A stretch of DNA of 64,000 nucleotides from Hymenobacter artigasi (GTDB lineage Bacteria; Bacteroidota; Bacteroidia; Cytophagales; Hymenobacteraceae). The translations under genes and the position numbers were made by a program. The stretch lies in assembly GCF_012275535.1 (NCBI RefSeq), contig NZ_JAAVTK010000007.1, positions 1-64,000 on the forward strand, written 5' to 3'. This document shows, in pieces, positions 17,370 through 24,891 of this stretch. Under the pieces are notes generated by a model, which was not told the origin of the DNA, ran no database searches, and saw only the letters and a program-made list of their open reading frames with translations. How positions within the stretch are numbered: the stretch's first letter is position 1; each line of letters starts with the position of its first letter.

Positions 17370-17703
17370 AAGTTCGATTGAATTGGAGGGGCGCGCAAGC
17401 CGCCGGGTAAATAAGGCGCGGTGATAAAGCAGGTACGTACACGAATTGTTTTCGGCTGAGTTTCGCCCCAACAAAATGCCGGTTCTGGGGAGCTAGGCCG
17501 CTTCCGAAACTTGCCGCCAGCAGGTGCTTCAGGCGCTTAGGTTGGGGAAGGAGTTTCCGGGACTCAAGCAGTCACATCAGGCGGCTTGAGCAGCTTTAGA
17601 AGCGGGTTTGGGCGGGTGTCTAAAAAGAAAAATGGACGTTTCGCAAGGCACCTGGTTTCTGTTATCGTTCGTTTCTTCGTGTGCTTTATGAAATCAATGA
17701 ATA
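17370..17703. other. intergenic region between divergent genes
   Basis: These 334 nt separate the old yellow enzyme gene (leftward) from the lipoprotein gene (rightward) and must hold both promoters. I see no perfect TAnnTTTG on either strand, no long hairpin and no credible open frame. The last 80 nt before 17704 become clearly A/T-rich. Confidence 0.5.
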
Positions 17704-18291
17704 ATGAAATATATATACCCTTTTACCTGGTTTTCAGGGCTTCTTTGTTGCGTAGCTAGTTGTGAGCCTACTCCTATTCCTCCCCCTCCTTCATCTCATG
17801 TGTACGACTATTATGTGAGCGTGGAAGACACTAACCCAATGGTTGGAGCAGTAGCACAATTAGTCGTGCAAACTGGCGGGTACACGCGCGTTAAGCGGTC
17901 CGAAGTCGCGCCTCCATCTGCGCACTTATTTGCCTATTCTAGCTTTCACTGGATAGCACAACCTGCAAAAGGAAACCGTCCAGATTCTAGTTGGGTGCCT
18001 CGGGATACTGTGTCCCTGCCCCTTACACGGCCCCAACTTGATACCATTTACCACCTTACCCGGCAAGTATTTCAACTCGCGGCTTATCCACCGTCGCGTA
18101 ATAATACCGAACCCCCTCCACCCCCTTCGGCGCACGACTTAGACAATTTCTTGGCAGTGACGTTCCGATATAATAACTATTCCGGCCCGTCCTTCTATTG
18201 CGAGGGATATGAAGAACGTAATGCGGCCTCCTACACCTTGCGAGGCTACCTGAAGGCGTTGCAAGCACGGGCTTTAAAGAAGCGTCCGTAA
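17704..18291 (+). CDS. putative lipoprotein of unknown function
   Basis: A 195-residue protein starting MKYIYPFTWFSGLL with a lipobox-like end VASC (Cys20), followed by a Pro-rich tether (EPTPIPPPPSS). The rest is a mostly beta-type domain with no motif I recognise. A second proline run (EPPPPPS) lies near residue 142. Cysteines besides the lipobox are few. The gene is visibly poorer in G+C than both neighbours and uses codons (ATA, TTA, AGT) rare around it, which suggests acquisition or weak constraint. It is monocistronic and divergent from the old yellow enzyme. Confidence 0.65.
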   Translation: MKYIYPFTWFSGLLCCVASCEPTPIPPPPSSHVYDYYVSVEDTNPMVGAVAQLVVQTGGYTRVKRSEVAPPSAHLFAYSSFHWIAQPAKGNRPDSSWVPRDTVSLPLTRPQLDTIYHLTRQVFQLAAYPPSRNNTEPPPPPSAHDLDNFLAVTFRYNNYSGPSFYCEGYEERNAASYTLRGYLKALQARALKKRP

Positions 18292-18348
18292 CAGTAAGTC
18301 ACTTGTTTTTACCCCTTTTTCAGCCTGTAAGTGGCTAAACACACCACC

Positions 18349-18381
18349 AAAAAAGGCCCGCTTCCTACCGGAAACGGACCT
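18349..18381 (-). terminator. terminator of the superoxide dismutase gene
   Basis: On the minus strand AGGTCCGTTTCC (18381-18370) pairs with GGAAGCGGGCCT (18365-18354), with mismatches near the middle, followed by a run of six T. It lies 33 nt behind the sod stop codon. Confidence 0.8.
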
Positions 18382-18413
18382 TTCGGGCAACAGCGTAAGA
18401 AACGCGGCCGCAA

Positions 18414-19028
18414 CTACGCGGCGTAAGCGGCGGCAAAGCGCTTGTTCACTTCATCCCAGTTGATGAGGTTGAAGAAGGCGGCGATGTAATCGGGCCGGCG
18501 GTTCTGGTATTTCAGGTAGTAGGCGTGCTCCCACACATCGAGGCCGAGGATGGGCATGCCCTTGCAGCCCGACTCAGGCATCAGCGGGTTGTCCTGGTTC
18601 GGGGTCGAACAGATTTGTACCGAGCCGTCGGGCTGCTTGCACAGCCACGCCCAGCCCGAGCCGAAGCGCGTAGCCCCGGCTTTGCTGAACTCTTCCTTGA
18701 ACTTATCAAATGTGCCAAATGCCGTGGTGATGGCTTCGCCCACCGCACCGGTGGGCTGCCCGCCGCCGTTGGGCGAGAGGATGGTCCAGAACAGCGAGTG
18801 GTTGTAGTGGCCGCCGCCGTTGTTGCGCACAGCCACCGGGGCCTTGGCAATGTTGTGCATAATTTCCTCGATGGACTGGTTCTCCATTTCCGTGCCCGCG
18901 ATGGCCGCGTTCAGGTTGGTCACGTAAGCCTGGTGGTGCTTGCTGTGGTGGATTTCCATGGTCTGCGCGTCAAACGTGGGTTCGAGCGCGTCGTAGGCGT
19001 ACGGGAGTTTGGGAAGTTCGAAAGCCAT
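18414..19028 (-). CDS. sodA: superoxide dismutase (Fe/Mn family)
   Basis: Dismutates superoxide to O2 and H2O2 in the cytoplasm. The 204-residue protein has all four metal ligands: His27 ([13 protein letters not shown]), His77 ([11 protein letters not shown]), Asp164 and His168 ([13 protein letters not shown]). The segment [10 protein letters not shown] carries the second-sphere Gln in the position usual for Mn-type or cambialistic enzymes. The metal cannot be fixed from sequence alone. No signal peptide is present. Its own -7 element lies in the end of tadA upstream. Confidence 0.96.
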   Translation of the reverse strand: MAFELPKLPYAYDALEPTFDAQTMEIHHSKHHQAYVTNLNAAIAGTEMENQSIEEIMHNIAKAPVAVRNNGGGHYNHSLFWTILSPNGGGQPTGAVGEAITTAFGTFDKFKEEFSKAGATRFGSGWAWLCKQPDGSVQICSTPNQDNPLMPESGCKGMPILGLDVWEHAYYLKYQNRRPDYIAAFFNLINWDEVNKRFAAAYAA

Positions 19029-19124
19029 AACTGAAAAAGGGTTTGGGTTAGTAAAGAGAGAAGGAAAGGGTGGTTTTTAAACCGGCGGCTGCCCGCATAG
19101 TTGCGTTGGCCGTTGGTCAGGCTT

Positions 19125-19132
19125 CAAAAGTA
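19125..19132 (-). promoter_or_regulatory. -7 element of the sod promoter
   Basis: On the minus strand TACTTTTG is a full TAnnTTTG match, about 97 nt before the sod start, giving a leader near 90 nt. It lies just behind the tadA stop. No TTG at the expected spacing. Confidence 0.4.
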
Positions 19133-19134
19133 GA

Positions 19135-19572
19135 TTATTTCCGCTTCATACTGAAAAACTGCTGCATCAATTTGGCGCAGGCATCGGCCTGCACACCGCC
19201 ACGCAGCTGCGTGCGTCGATGCAAAAGGGCCCCGTGCCGCCGAAAACCCACTTTGGGCTCTTCCGCGCCAAACACTACGGCTTTTAATTGGGCCCAGTAG
19301 CTGGCCCCGGCACACATCACGCAGGGCTCGATGGTGACGTAGAGCGTGCAGTCGGCCAGGTATTTATTGCCGAGGTAATTGGCAGCGGCCGTGATGGCCA
19401 GCATTTCGGCGTGGGCGGTCACATCGCGCAGGCGCTCGGTCTGGTTGTAGCCGCGCCCAATTATTTGGTTTTCAAACACTACAACGGCTCCAATGGGAAT
19501 CTCGTCGGCAGCCAGGGCTTTTTCGGCTTCGGCCAGTGCCTTGGCCATAAAGTAGTTGTCGGAGGCCGGCAC
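19135..19572 (-). CDS. tadA: tRNA-adenosine deaminase-type nucleoside deaminase (TadA)
   Basis: Converts adenosine 34 of tRNA-Arg to inosine. The zinc-deaminase motifs are both present: His54-Ala-Glu56 (VTAHAEMLAI) and PCVMC (residues 83-87), with the usual TLYVTIEPC strand before the second. The N-terminus reads YFMAKALAEAEKALAADEIPIGAVVV, as in TadA. The 145-residue frame starts at GTG 19572; an ATG at residue 9 is an alternative. It lies 3 nt behind the stop of the exported-protein gene, so the two are cotranscribed. Confidence 0.9.
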   Translation of the reverse strand: MPASDNYFMAKALAEAEKALAADEIPIGAVVVFENQIIGRGYNQTERLRDVTAHAEMLAITAAANYLGNKYLADCTLYVTIEPCVMCAGASYWAQLKAVVFGAEEPKVGFRRHGALLHRRTQLRGGVQADACAKLMQQFFSMKRK

Positions 19573-19575
19573 AGC

Positions 19576-20130
19576 TTATTTCTTCATTGCAATGGCTCCC
19601 ATCACAGCCTGGGCCGTGGGCTGCCACTGGGCCTGCTCCTCGGCCGGGGCCACAAAGGTGAACACGTAGAGCTGCGTGCCCTCAATGGCGTACTGCACGG
19701 CCTGGTAGCGCTTGATGGGGGCCAGCTGGCCGCCGGTGCGCCGGCTGTCGGCCACGGTCGAAACGAATTCGAAGTAGATGAAATCGCGCCCGTTTACGGT
19801 TCGGATGTCTTCCTTGATAAAATCAACCTTGGTGTAAAGGCGCTGAATACTGGACTTATAAATCTTAATCAGGACGCCATAATCGAAGCTTTCGAAGGTG
19901 GTGGGGCGCACGGCCACACTAAAATCCACGCGCCCGCTGGGGTTGGAAAACACGGCCAGCGGCTTGCGAGGCGACGGATATTTCACGGCAATGCCGTCGT
20001 CGGGCATCGGTGCGAAGCCAACTGGTACGCCCACGCTAAGCGTCGAAGCCAGCTTCACAGTGGTGAGCTTGGGCGCGGGGCCGAAAGCCGTGAGACCAAA
20101 AAACAATAGCAGTAGCGAAGCGAATTCCAT
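19576..20130 (-). CDS. exported protein of unknown function
   Basis: A 184-residue protein with a short hydrophobic N-terminus (MEFASLLLLFFGLTAFGPAP), probably a signal peptide. The remainder is a single alpha/beta domain (KLTTVKLASTLSVGVPVGF ... VKYPSPRKPLAVFSN ... YGVLIKIYKSSIQRLY ... FVAPAEEQAQW) whose layout recalls the PsbP/DcrB-type fold, in which an N-terminal strand pair precedes long helices. That similarity is by eye only. The ATG at 20130 is chosen because the longer frame (to 20172) would run into the neighbouring palindrome region. It is cotranscribed with tadA. Confidence 0.7.
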   Translation of the reverse strand: MEFASLLLLFFGLTAFGPAPKLTTVKLASTLSVGVPVGFAPMPDDGIAVKYPSPRKPLAVFSNPSGRVDFSVAVRPTTFESFDYGVLIKIYKSSIQRLYTKVDFIKEDIRTVNGRDFIYFEFVSTVADSRRTGGQLAPIKRYQAVQYAIEGTQLYVFTFVAPAEEQAQWQPTAQAVMGAIAMKK

Positions 20131-20180
20131 AGCAGACAGGAAATGGTAACAATACAAAAGAACGTCATACAAAGAAAGAA

Positions 20181-20279
20181 CGTCATGCCGAGCGCAGCCG
20201 AGGCATCTCGCGTGCAGTAGTAACCAAACAGTTGAGTTACTAACACCAGCGAGATGCCTCAGCTACGCTCGGTATGACG
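20181..20279. repeat. intergenic palindrome, family A variant
   Basis: Left arm 20181-20211 (CGTCATGCCGAGCGCAGCCG, then AGGCATCTCGC) pairs with right arm 20249-20279 with 3 mismatches in 31. An inner stem, TAGTAAC/GTTACTA, is nested in the 37-nt middle. There is no U-run. The arms resemble those of the elements at 27.1, 28.3, 29.5 and 40.4 kb (shared GTCATGC.GAGCGCAGC.GA.GCATCT). Confidence 0.85.
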
Positions 20280-20302
20280 TCCTGAAGTATTTCAAACTCC
20301 GC

Positions 20303-20743
20303 TTAGCGGCGAACGGTGGGGTACTTGATGCGGACCTTCTTCCAGTACACGTAGTTGCCGGTTTTGGCTTCCACCAAGTAGGTGCCGGCCGGAATCTTGC
20401 CCAGGTTCACGGGCGCGCCGGTGTTGTTGGCGGGGTCCAGGTCGGTCTGGTACATCACCTTGTTCTTGTAATCGGTCATCACCAGCGTGCCGGCCTTGGT
20501 GAATTGCTGGGTGAAGCTCAGCAGAATATCGGTCGAGTTCGGCTTGGGGAAAACATCGATGCCCGACAGCGTTTCGATGCGCTTAATAGGGCCATCAAGC
20601 GTCACGGCATCGCCCGTAGACTTTGATTTGATGACAGTGCCGGAGGCATCCGACTTGCTCTTGGTCTTGATTTTGGTCTGGGCCTGCGCGGAGCCGGCTA
20701 CTAAAAGGGCGGCGGCCAGAGCGAGAGCGGGAAGAAATTTCAT
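20303..20743 (-). CDS. small exported protein with a T9SS-like C-terminal domain
   Basis: A 146-residue exported protein. A signal peptide starts MKFLPALALAAALLVAG and ends in SAQAQT (about residue 22), followed by a Lys/Ser/Thr-rich stretch (KIKTKSKSDASG). The C-terminal ~85 residues begin IDVFPKPNSTDILLSF and continue VMTDYKNKVMYQTD to GKIPAGTYLVEAK, the strand pattern of a T9SS type A sorting domain (FPNP, '.D..G..V', 'L..G.Y.V'). The last strand ends KKVRIKYPTVRR. The protein is little more than signal peptide and sorting-like domain, which is odd for cargo. ATG 20743 is chosen by the signal peptide. Confidence 0.7.
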   Translation of the reverse strand: MKFLPALALAAALLVAGSAQAQTKIKTKSKSDASGTVIKSKSTGDAVTLDGPIKRIETLSGIDVFPKPNSTDILLSFTQQFTKAGTLVMTDYKNKVMYQTDLDPANNTGAPVNLGKIPAGTYLVEAKTGNYVYWKKVRIKYPTVRR

Positions 20744-20842
20744 GGGTATTTGAAGGGATTGAGAAGACAAAGGAACGCAGCTACAGTCTGCCTTTGCATA
20801 CTCCGTACCAAAGTTTGGGTTTCGCCCCGGCGGCCTAGTGGC

Positions 20843-20850
20843 TACCTTCG
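20843..20850 (+). promoter_or_regulatory. possible -7 element of aspS
   Basis: TACCTTCG differs from the consensus TACCTTTG by one base, about 63 nt before the aspS ATG. The leader would contain the solo palindrome arm described next. Confidence 0.35.
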
Positions 20851-20865
20851 CAAAAAAAGCGGAAT

Positions 20866-20912
20866 CACAATAATCCGTTTTAATCAGTTAGAATCCGTTA
20901 AATCTGCGGTCC
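20866..20912 (+). repeat. solo arm of palindrome family H, fused to the aspS start
   Basis: This 47-nt stretch aligns with one arm of the inverted repeat at 53587-53707: shared words are CACAA, TAATCCGTT, AATCCG, AATCTG and CGGTCC/TGGTC. It ends two bases before the aspS ATG (GCGGTCC-ATG). No opposite arm is nearby. The same arm-to-ATG junction is seen at ccmE. Confidence 0.65.
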
Positions 20913-22676
20913 ATGCTACGTACTCACACCTGCGGCGAGCTCCGCGCCGAACACATTGGTCAAACCGTCACGCTTTGCGGCTGGGTGCAGCGCACCCGCG
21001 ACAAAGGCGCCATTCTCTGGATTGACCTACGCGACCGGTACGGTCTCACCCAAATTACCCTCGAAGAAGGCGTAGAGGCCGAAGCCGTGCGCGAAACCGC
21101 CCGCCACCTCGGCCGCGAGTTTGTGCTGAGCGTGACCGGCACGGTGGCCGAGCGCTACTCCAAAAACGACAAAATCCCGACCGGCGGCATCGAAATCCGC
21201 CCCGAGAAAGTTGAGATTCTGAACCCCGCCAAGCTGCCGCCCTTCCTCATCGAAGACGACACCGACGGCGGCGACGACCTGCGGATGAAGTACCGCTACC
21301 TCGACCTGCGCCGCACCCCGGTGCGCAACAACCTGATGCTGCGCCACAAAATGGCCCAGGCCGTGCGCCGCTACCTCGATGGCCAGGAGTTCATCGAAGT
21401 CGAAACGCCCGTCCTCATCAAGTCCACGCCCGAAGGTGCGCGCGATTTCGTGGTGCCCTCCCGCATGAACCCCGGCGAATTCTACGCCCTGCCGCAGTCG
21501 CCCCAGACGTTTAAGCAGCTGCTCATGGTGTCGGGCTTCGACCGCTACTTCCAGATTGTGAAGTGCTTCCGCGACGAAGACCTGCGTGCCGACCGCCAGC
21601 CCGAGTTCACGCAGATTGACTGCGAAATGGCCTTCGTGACCCAGGAAGACATCCTCGATATGTTTGAAGGCCTGGTGCGCTACCTGTTCAAGGAAATCAA
21701 AAACCTCGATTTCCCCACCGTGCCCCGCATGACCTACGCCGACGCCATGCGCGACTACGGCAACGACAAGCCCGACACCCGCTTCGAAATGAAGTTCGTG
21801 GACCTCACCGAAACCGTGAAAGGCCAGGGTTTCCCCGTGTTCGATAACGCCGAGCTGGTGCTGGGCATCAACGCCGCCACCTGCGCCGCCTACACCCGCA
21901 AGCAGCTCGACGAACTGACCGACTTCGTGAAGCGCCCGCAAATCGGCGCTACCGGCCTCATCTACGCCCGCGTAGAGGCCGATGGCGTGGTGAAATCATC
22001 GGTCGATAAGTTCTACTCGCAGGAAGAATTGCAGAAGTGGAGCGCCGCATTCCACGCCAACCCCGGCGACCTGCTGCTCCTGCTGGCCGGTTCCGAGGCC
22101 AAGACCCGCAAGGCCATGAGCGAGCTGCGCCTCGAAATGGGCCAGCGCCTCGGCCTGCGCAACAAGGAGGAGTTTTCGCCGCTGTGGGTGGTCGATTTCC
22201 CTCTGCTCGAATACAGCGAGGAGGAAAACCGCTACTTCGCCATGCACCACCCCTTCACCTCGCCCAAGCCCGAGGACCTGGCCCTGCTCGACTCGCCCAC
22301 AACCATCGGGCAGGTTCGCGCCAATGCCTACGACCTCGTGATAAACGGCGTGGAAGTGGGCGGCGGCTCCATTCGCATCCACGACCGCGCCGTGCAGGCC
22401 CGCATGTTCTCGCTGCTCGGTTTCACGCCCGAAGAAGCCCAGGCCCAGTTCGGCTTCCTGCTCGATGCCTTCGAGTACGGCGCACCGCCCCACGGCGGCC
22501 TCGCCTTCGGCTTCGACCGCCTGTGCAGCCTCTTCGGCGGCTCCGACAGCATCCGCGACTTCATCGCGTTTCCGAAGAACAACTCCGGCCGCGACGTGAT
22601 GATTGACTCGCCCTCACCCATTGCCGATGCGCAACTGAAGGAGTTGAGCATCAAGACAGATGTGGTGGCGAAGTAG
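20913..22676 (+). CDS. aspS: aspartate--tRNA ligase
   Basis: Charges tRNA-Asp with aspartate. A class II synthetase with an N-terminal OB-fold anticodon-binding domain ([21 protein letters not shown]). The catalytic core has motif 2 ([19 protein letters not shown]) and motif 3 (GLAFGFDRL, near residue 530). The bacterial-type GAD insertion domain lies between (about 290-410). Length 587 equals the bacterial norm. Only 3 nt separate its stop from the next gene. The leader contains a repeat arm. Confidence 0.97.
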   Translation: MLRTHTCGELRAEHIGQTVTLCGWVQRTRDKGAILWIDLRDRYGLTQITLEEGVEAEAVRETARHLGREFVLSVTGTVAERYSKNDKIPTGGIEIRPEKVEILNPAKLPPFLIEDDTDGGDDLRMKYRYLDLRRTPVRNNLMLRHKMAQAVRRYLDGQEFIEVETPVLIKSTPEGARDFVVPSRMNPGEFYALPQSPQTFKQLLMVSGFDRYFQIVKCFRDEDLRADRQPEFTQIDCEMAFVTQEDILDMFEGLVRYLFKEIKNLDFPTVPRMTYADAMRDYGNDKPDTRFEMKFVDLTETVKGQGFPVFDNAELVLGINAATCAAYTRKQLDELTDFVKRPQIGATGLIYARVEADGVVKSSVDKFYSQEELQKWSAAFHANPGDLLLLLAGSEAKTRKAMSELRLEMGQRLGLRNKEEFSPLWVVDFPLLEYSEEENRYFAMHHPFTSPKPEDLALLDSPTTIGQVRANAYDLVINGVEVGGGSIRIHDRAVQARMFSLLGFTPEEAQAQFGFLLDAFEYGAPPHGGLAFGFDRLCSLFGGSDSIRDFIAFPKNNSGRDVMIDSPSPIADAQLKELSIKTDVVAK

Positions 22677-22679
22677 CCA

Positions 22680-23141
22680 ATGAAGCAAAAGCCTCGCTTT
22701 AGCAAAAAGCAGATTAATTACGAACACGAAATTGGCTATTCGCAAAGTGCGATGCTGTTCAATTTTGTGTTCGGAGTGCCGCTGCTATTTGGAGGCGTGA
22801 TTTTAGCTTTATGGTGGAAGGAATGGCCCCTGGTATTTCTTCCGGCGCTTGGGCTCCTTATGGTATGGCAGGCGGTAAAAATGCTCCTTAACCCAGGCCC
22901 GCAACTCAGGATTGGCTATCAGGGAATATGGACGGTAAAATCAGGTCATTTGCCTTGGACTCGGGTAATGGCCGTAATCAAGCAAAGCACTGGATTTCGC
23001 GGCGGTATGACAGAGCATCTGGCAATTGTCAATCGATTCAATCCCCACTTTGATATTGAACAAATCTGGATTGACCAGTTGGATGTCGATATTCGTTCGC
23101 TTCGCGTGTATTTGAAAAAATGCGCGTCAGGCCAGACGTAA
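22680..23141 (+). CDS. small membrane protein, unknown
   Basis: A 153-residue protein with a polar N-terminus (MKQKPRFSKKQINYEHEIGYS), two adjacent membrane helices (about 25-48 and 52-70) and a C-terminal soluble domain (LRIGYQGIWTVKSGHLPWTRVMAVI ... QIWIDQLDVDIRSL). The helical hairpin followed by a small beta domain resembles bacterial PH-like membrane proteins, but no family is recognised. It follows aspS by 3 nt, is lower in G+C, and is followed by a perfect 23-bp hairpin. Confidence 0.65.
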   Translation: MKQKPRFSKKQINYEHEIGYSQSAMLFNFVFGVPLLFGGVILALWWKEWPLVFLPALGLLMVWQAVKMLLNPGPQLRIGYQGIWTVKSGHLPWTRVMAVIKQSTGFRGGMTEHLAIVNRFNPHFDIEQIWIDQLDVDIRSLRVYLKKCASGQT

Positions 23142-23147
23142 GAATCA

Positions 23148-23197
23148 TTCCAATGCACATCAGCGACTGATATTTCAGTCGCTGATGTGCATTGGAA
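23148..23197. repeat. perfect 23-bp hairpin without U-run
   Basis: The left arm (23148-23170, TTCCAATGCACATCAGCGAC plus TGA) pairs without mismatch with the right arm (23175-23197) around a TATT loop. No T-run follows on either strand. It lies 6 nt behind the stop of the membrane-protein gene and may be a rho-independent-like pause, an RNA-stabilising element or a mobile palindrome. Confidence 0.85.
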
Positions 23198-23287
23198 GAG
23201 AATATGCACTAATACGGACTTGGTAGCGAAGTAGAACCCTTCTATATTTTGCATCGTTTTCTGGTCAGCACCAATCAAATCTATCTT

Positions 23288-23512
23288 ATGGCACTACGCA
23301 AGAAAGAAGAGCTATCGGGCCGGGCAATGAAGCGGGTATTGAAGCGCGCCGCTGAGGCTGTGGTGGCGGAAAACACCCAGAAGGGCTTTTCGATTACCGT
23401 GCTGGAAAACGGGCAGATTATTGAAATTGACCCTGACGGTACCAAGCGGGTTATTCGGGAAAACGCGCCACGGGTAGTACAGGTTAGCACCGAACCTTTT
23501 ACCCTTGAGTAA
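23288..23512 (+). CDS. small protein, candidate antitoxin to the zeta-like toxin
   Basis: A 74-residue basic protein starting MALRKKEELSGRAMKRVLKR, with an N-terminal helix rich in Arg/Lys and a C-terminal beta-like part (ITVLENGQIIEIDPDGTKRVI). It overlaps the next gene by 8 nt, the usual linkage of antitoxin and toxin. It does not resemble the epsilon antitoxin of plasmid epsilon/zeta systems, so the role is inferred from position. ATG 23288 is preferred to the longer frame at 23249. Confidence 0.65.
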   Translation: MALRKKEELSGRAMKRVLKRAAEAVVAENTQKGFSITVLENGQIIEIDPDGTKRVIRENAPRVVQVSTEPFTLE

Positions 23513-24242
23513 GCCGACGGAAATTTATCGCCTGCGAATGCTTGCCGGGCCCAATGGGTCCGGCAAGTCATTTTTGGTGCCCTTGCTGGCGGAAGAAGTG
23601 AATTTAGGCGTCATCGTGAATGCCGATGAGATTGAGGCGACACTGAGAAAACAGCCCCCGGCCTCCCGATTGCTGAATCTGGGCAATTGGAATGTGCAGC
23701 TTACAGATGCCGAATTGCAGGAATTTGCGGCGCGCCCCGGCTCGCAACGCTTGCCCATAGAGCAAGCCAGCCAACTCCGCATCGAGCAAAATGTCCTCCT
23801 GCTGGGCCACGCGCACCTCGATTCCTATCTGGCCGCCTGGATAGCCGAACTATTGCGGTTTCATCTGTTGGCCATCCGACAGCCGCTGACGTTTGAGACA
23901 GTGATGTCGCATCCCTCGAAGCTGGATTTTCTGCGCGAAGCGCGTGAGGCTGGCTATCGCACTTACCTGTATTTTGTAGCTACGGCCGACCCAGCCATTA
24001 ATATTGCCCGTGTGGCCGTGCGCGTAGCCAAAGGCGGCCATCCCGTGGCGAAAGATAAAATTGTAGAACGTTACCGCCGGTCGCTGGCCCTGTTGCGGCC
24101 CGCCCTCAAACTCACCGACCGTGCCTACATTTTCGATAATTCAGGTACTGAGCCTGTACTGGTAGCAGAAGTGATGAATGGCAAAGAAGTGACTTACAAA
24201 ACGACCCAACTCTTGAGTTGGGTCGACGATGCTATCGGTTAA
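23505..24242 (+). CDS. zeta-toxin family kinase-like protein
   Basis: A 245-residue P-loop protein. The N-terminus LRMLAGPNGSGKSFLVPLL places a Walker A at residues 15-22, followed by VNADEI, the conserved acidic position of zeta toxins/UDP-GlcNAc kinases. Downstream FETVMSHPSKLDFLREAREAGYRTYLYFVATADPAINIARV matches the zeta fold, where the kinase transfers phosphate to a sugar nucleotide, and ERYRRSLALL supplies basic residues near the C-terminus. It starts at TTG 23505 inside the previous gene. Proposed action on UDP-GlcNAc is family knowledge, not shown here. Confidence 0.82.
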   Translation: MSKPTEIYRLRMLAGPNGSGKSFLVPLLAEEVNLGVIVNADEIEATLRKQPPASRLLNLGNWNVQLTDAELQEFAARPGSQRLPIEQASQLRIEQNVLLLGHAHLDSYLAAWIAELLRFHLLAIRQPLTFETVMSHPSKLDFLREAREAGYRTYLYFVATADPAINIARVAVRVAKGGHPVAKDKIVERYRRSLALLRPALKLTDRAYIFDNSGTEPVLVAEVMNGKEVTYKTTQLLSWVDDAIG

Positions 24243-24263
24243 ACCAGCTATGGTAGAAATAGC

Positions 24264-24296
24264 AGCGACGACTGATACTTCAGTCGCCGCTTTTTA
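24264..24296 (+). terminator. terminator behind the zeta-toxin gene
   Basis: AGCGACGACTGA (24264-24275) pairs with TCAGTCGCCGCT (24280-24291), with one mismatch and a 4-nt loop, followed by TTTTTA. It lies 21 nt behind the zeta stop codon. Confidence 0.85.
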
Positions 24297-24455
24297 TTTG
24301 GAGGCTGTAGCCAGAACCGAAAATCGATTTTGTAACACTCACCTCCCGGATTCCTGCGTTCACCGGGCAACGCCCAGGGTTGAACGAAGCGCAAAATCCG
24401 ACCGTGCCCCGGTCTAGTAGGTTTGTATCAGTTAACCACTACACCACTCGCATCC

Positions 24456-24644
24456 ATGTCTAAGCTGTACATCTTCGCCGCCGTTTTCCTGTTCTGGAGT
24501 GCCCTTGCTGCCTCGCTTATGCAGGTGCAACTGGTGGTTTCTCCGATGCACAAGCTGCGGGTGCCTACCTACCGTTCCATGCCCATCCGCTCGACGGTAA
24601 TCGCGCAGGTGCAGGGCATTTCGACTACCGCTACTTATAATTAA
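24456..24644 (+). CDS. small membrane or exported protein, unknown
   Basis: A 62-residue peptide starting MSKLYIFAAVFLFWSALAAS, one hydrophobic segment that could be a signal anchor or signal peptide. A polar tail follows, with KLRVPTYRSMPIRSTVIAQV. No motif is recognised. ATG 24456 is preferred to the TTG start at 24423. Its own terminator follows, which supports a real gene. The 160 nt upstream hold no perfect promoter match. Confidence 0.5.
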   Translation: MSKLYIFAAVFLFWSALAASLMQVQLVVSPMHKLRVPTYRSMPIRSTVIAQVQGISTTATYN

Positions 24645-24734
24645 TACCAGTCTGGCCGGGATATTCGGCCCGGTTAGGTGATTATTCAGGTGAATGCTAT
24701 TTATTGGAGTGCTAGGATTTTAAAAATTATCTAT

Positions 24735-24772
24735 AAAAAAGCGCCGTCTCCTCACTGGGGGCGGCGCTTTTG
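24735..24772 (+). terminator. terminator behind the small membrane protein gene
   Basis: AAAAGCGCCG (24737-24746) pairs with CGGCGCTTTT (24762-24771). A- and T-runs flank the stem. It separates this gene from the SWIM gene. Confidence 0.75.
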
Positions 24773-24852
24773 CATTGCGGCAAATATGCGCCAAAAGGCG
24801 CTGCGCTGCAGGAGGGCAGAGCACGGAACCAGCCACGTTGCTCCGGGGTACT

Positions 24853-24860
24853 TATGTTTG
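24853..24860 (+). promoter_or_regulatory. possible -7 element for the SWIM gene
   Basis: TATGTTTG is a full match to TAnnTTTG and ends 31 nt before ATG 24892. A TTG at 24838-24840 is too close (12 nt) to count as a normal -33 partner. Confidence 0.4.
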
Positions 24861-24891
24861 CGGCCCCCGACTGTCAGTCACGCTAAAGGCT

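Noticed and set aside
24431..24455. A tRNA-like word (TTAACCACTACACCACT)
   Set aside because: It resembles the complement of a tRNA D-arm, but no acceptor stem, anticodon arm or T-arm can be built around it on either strand.
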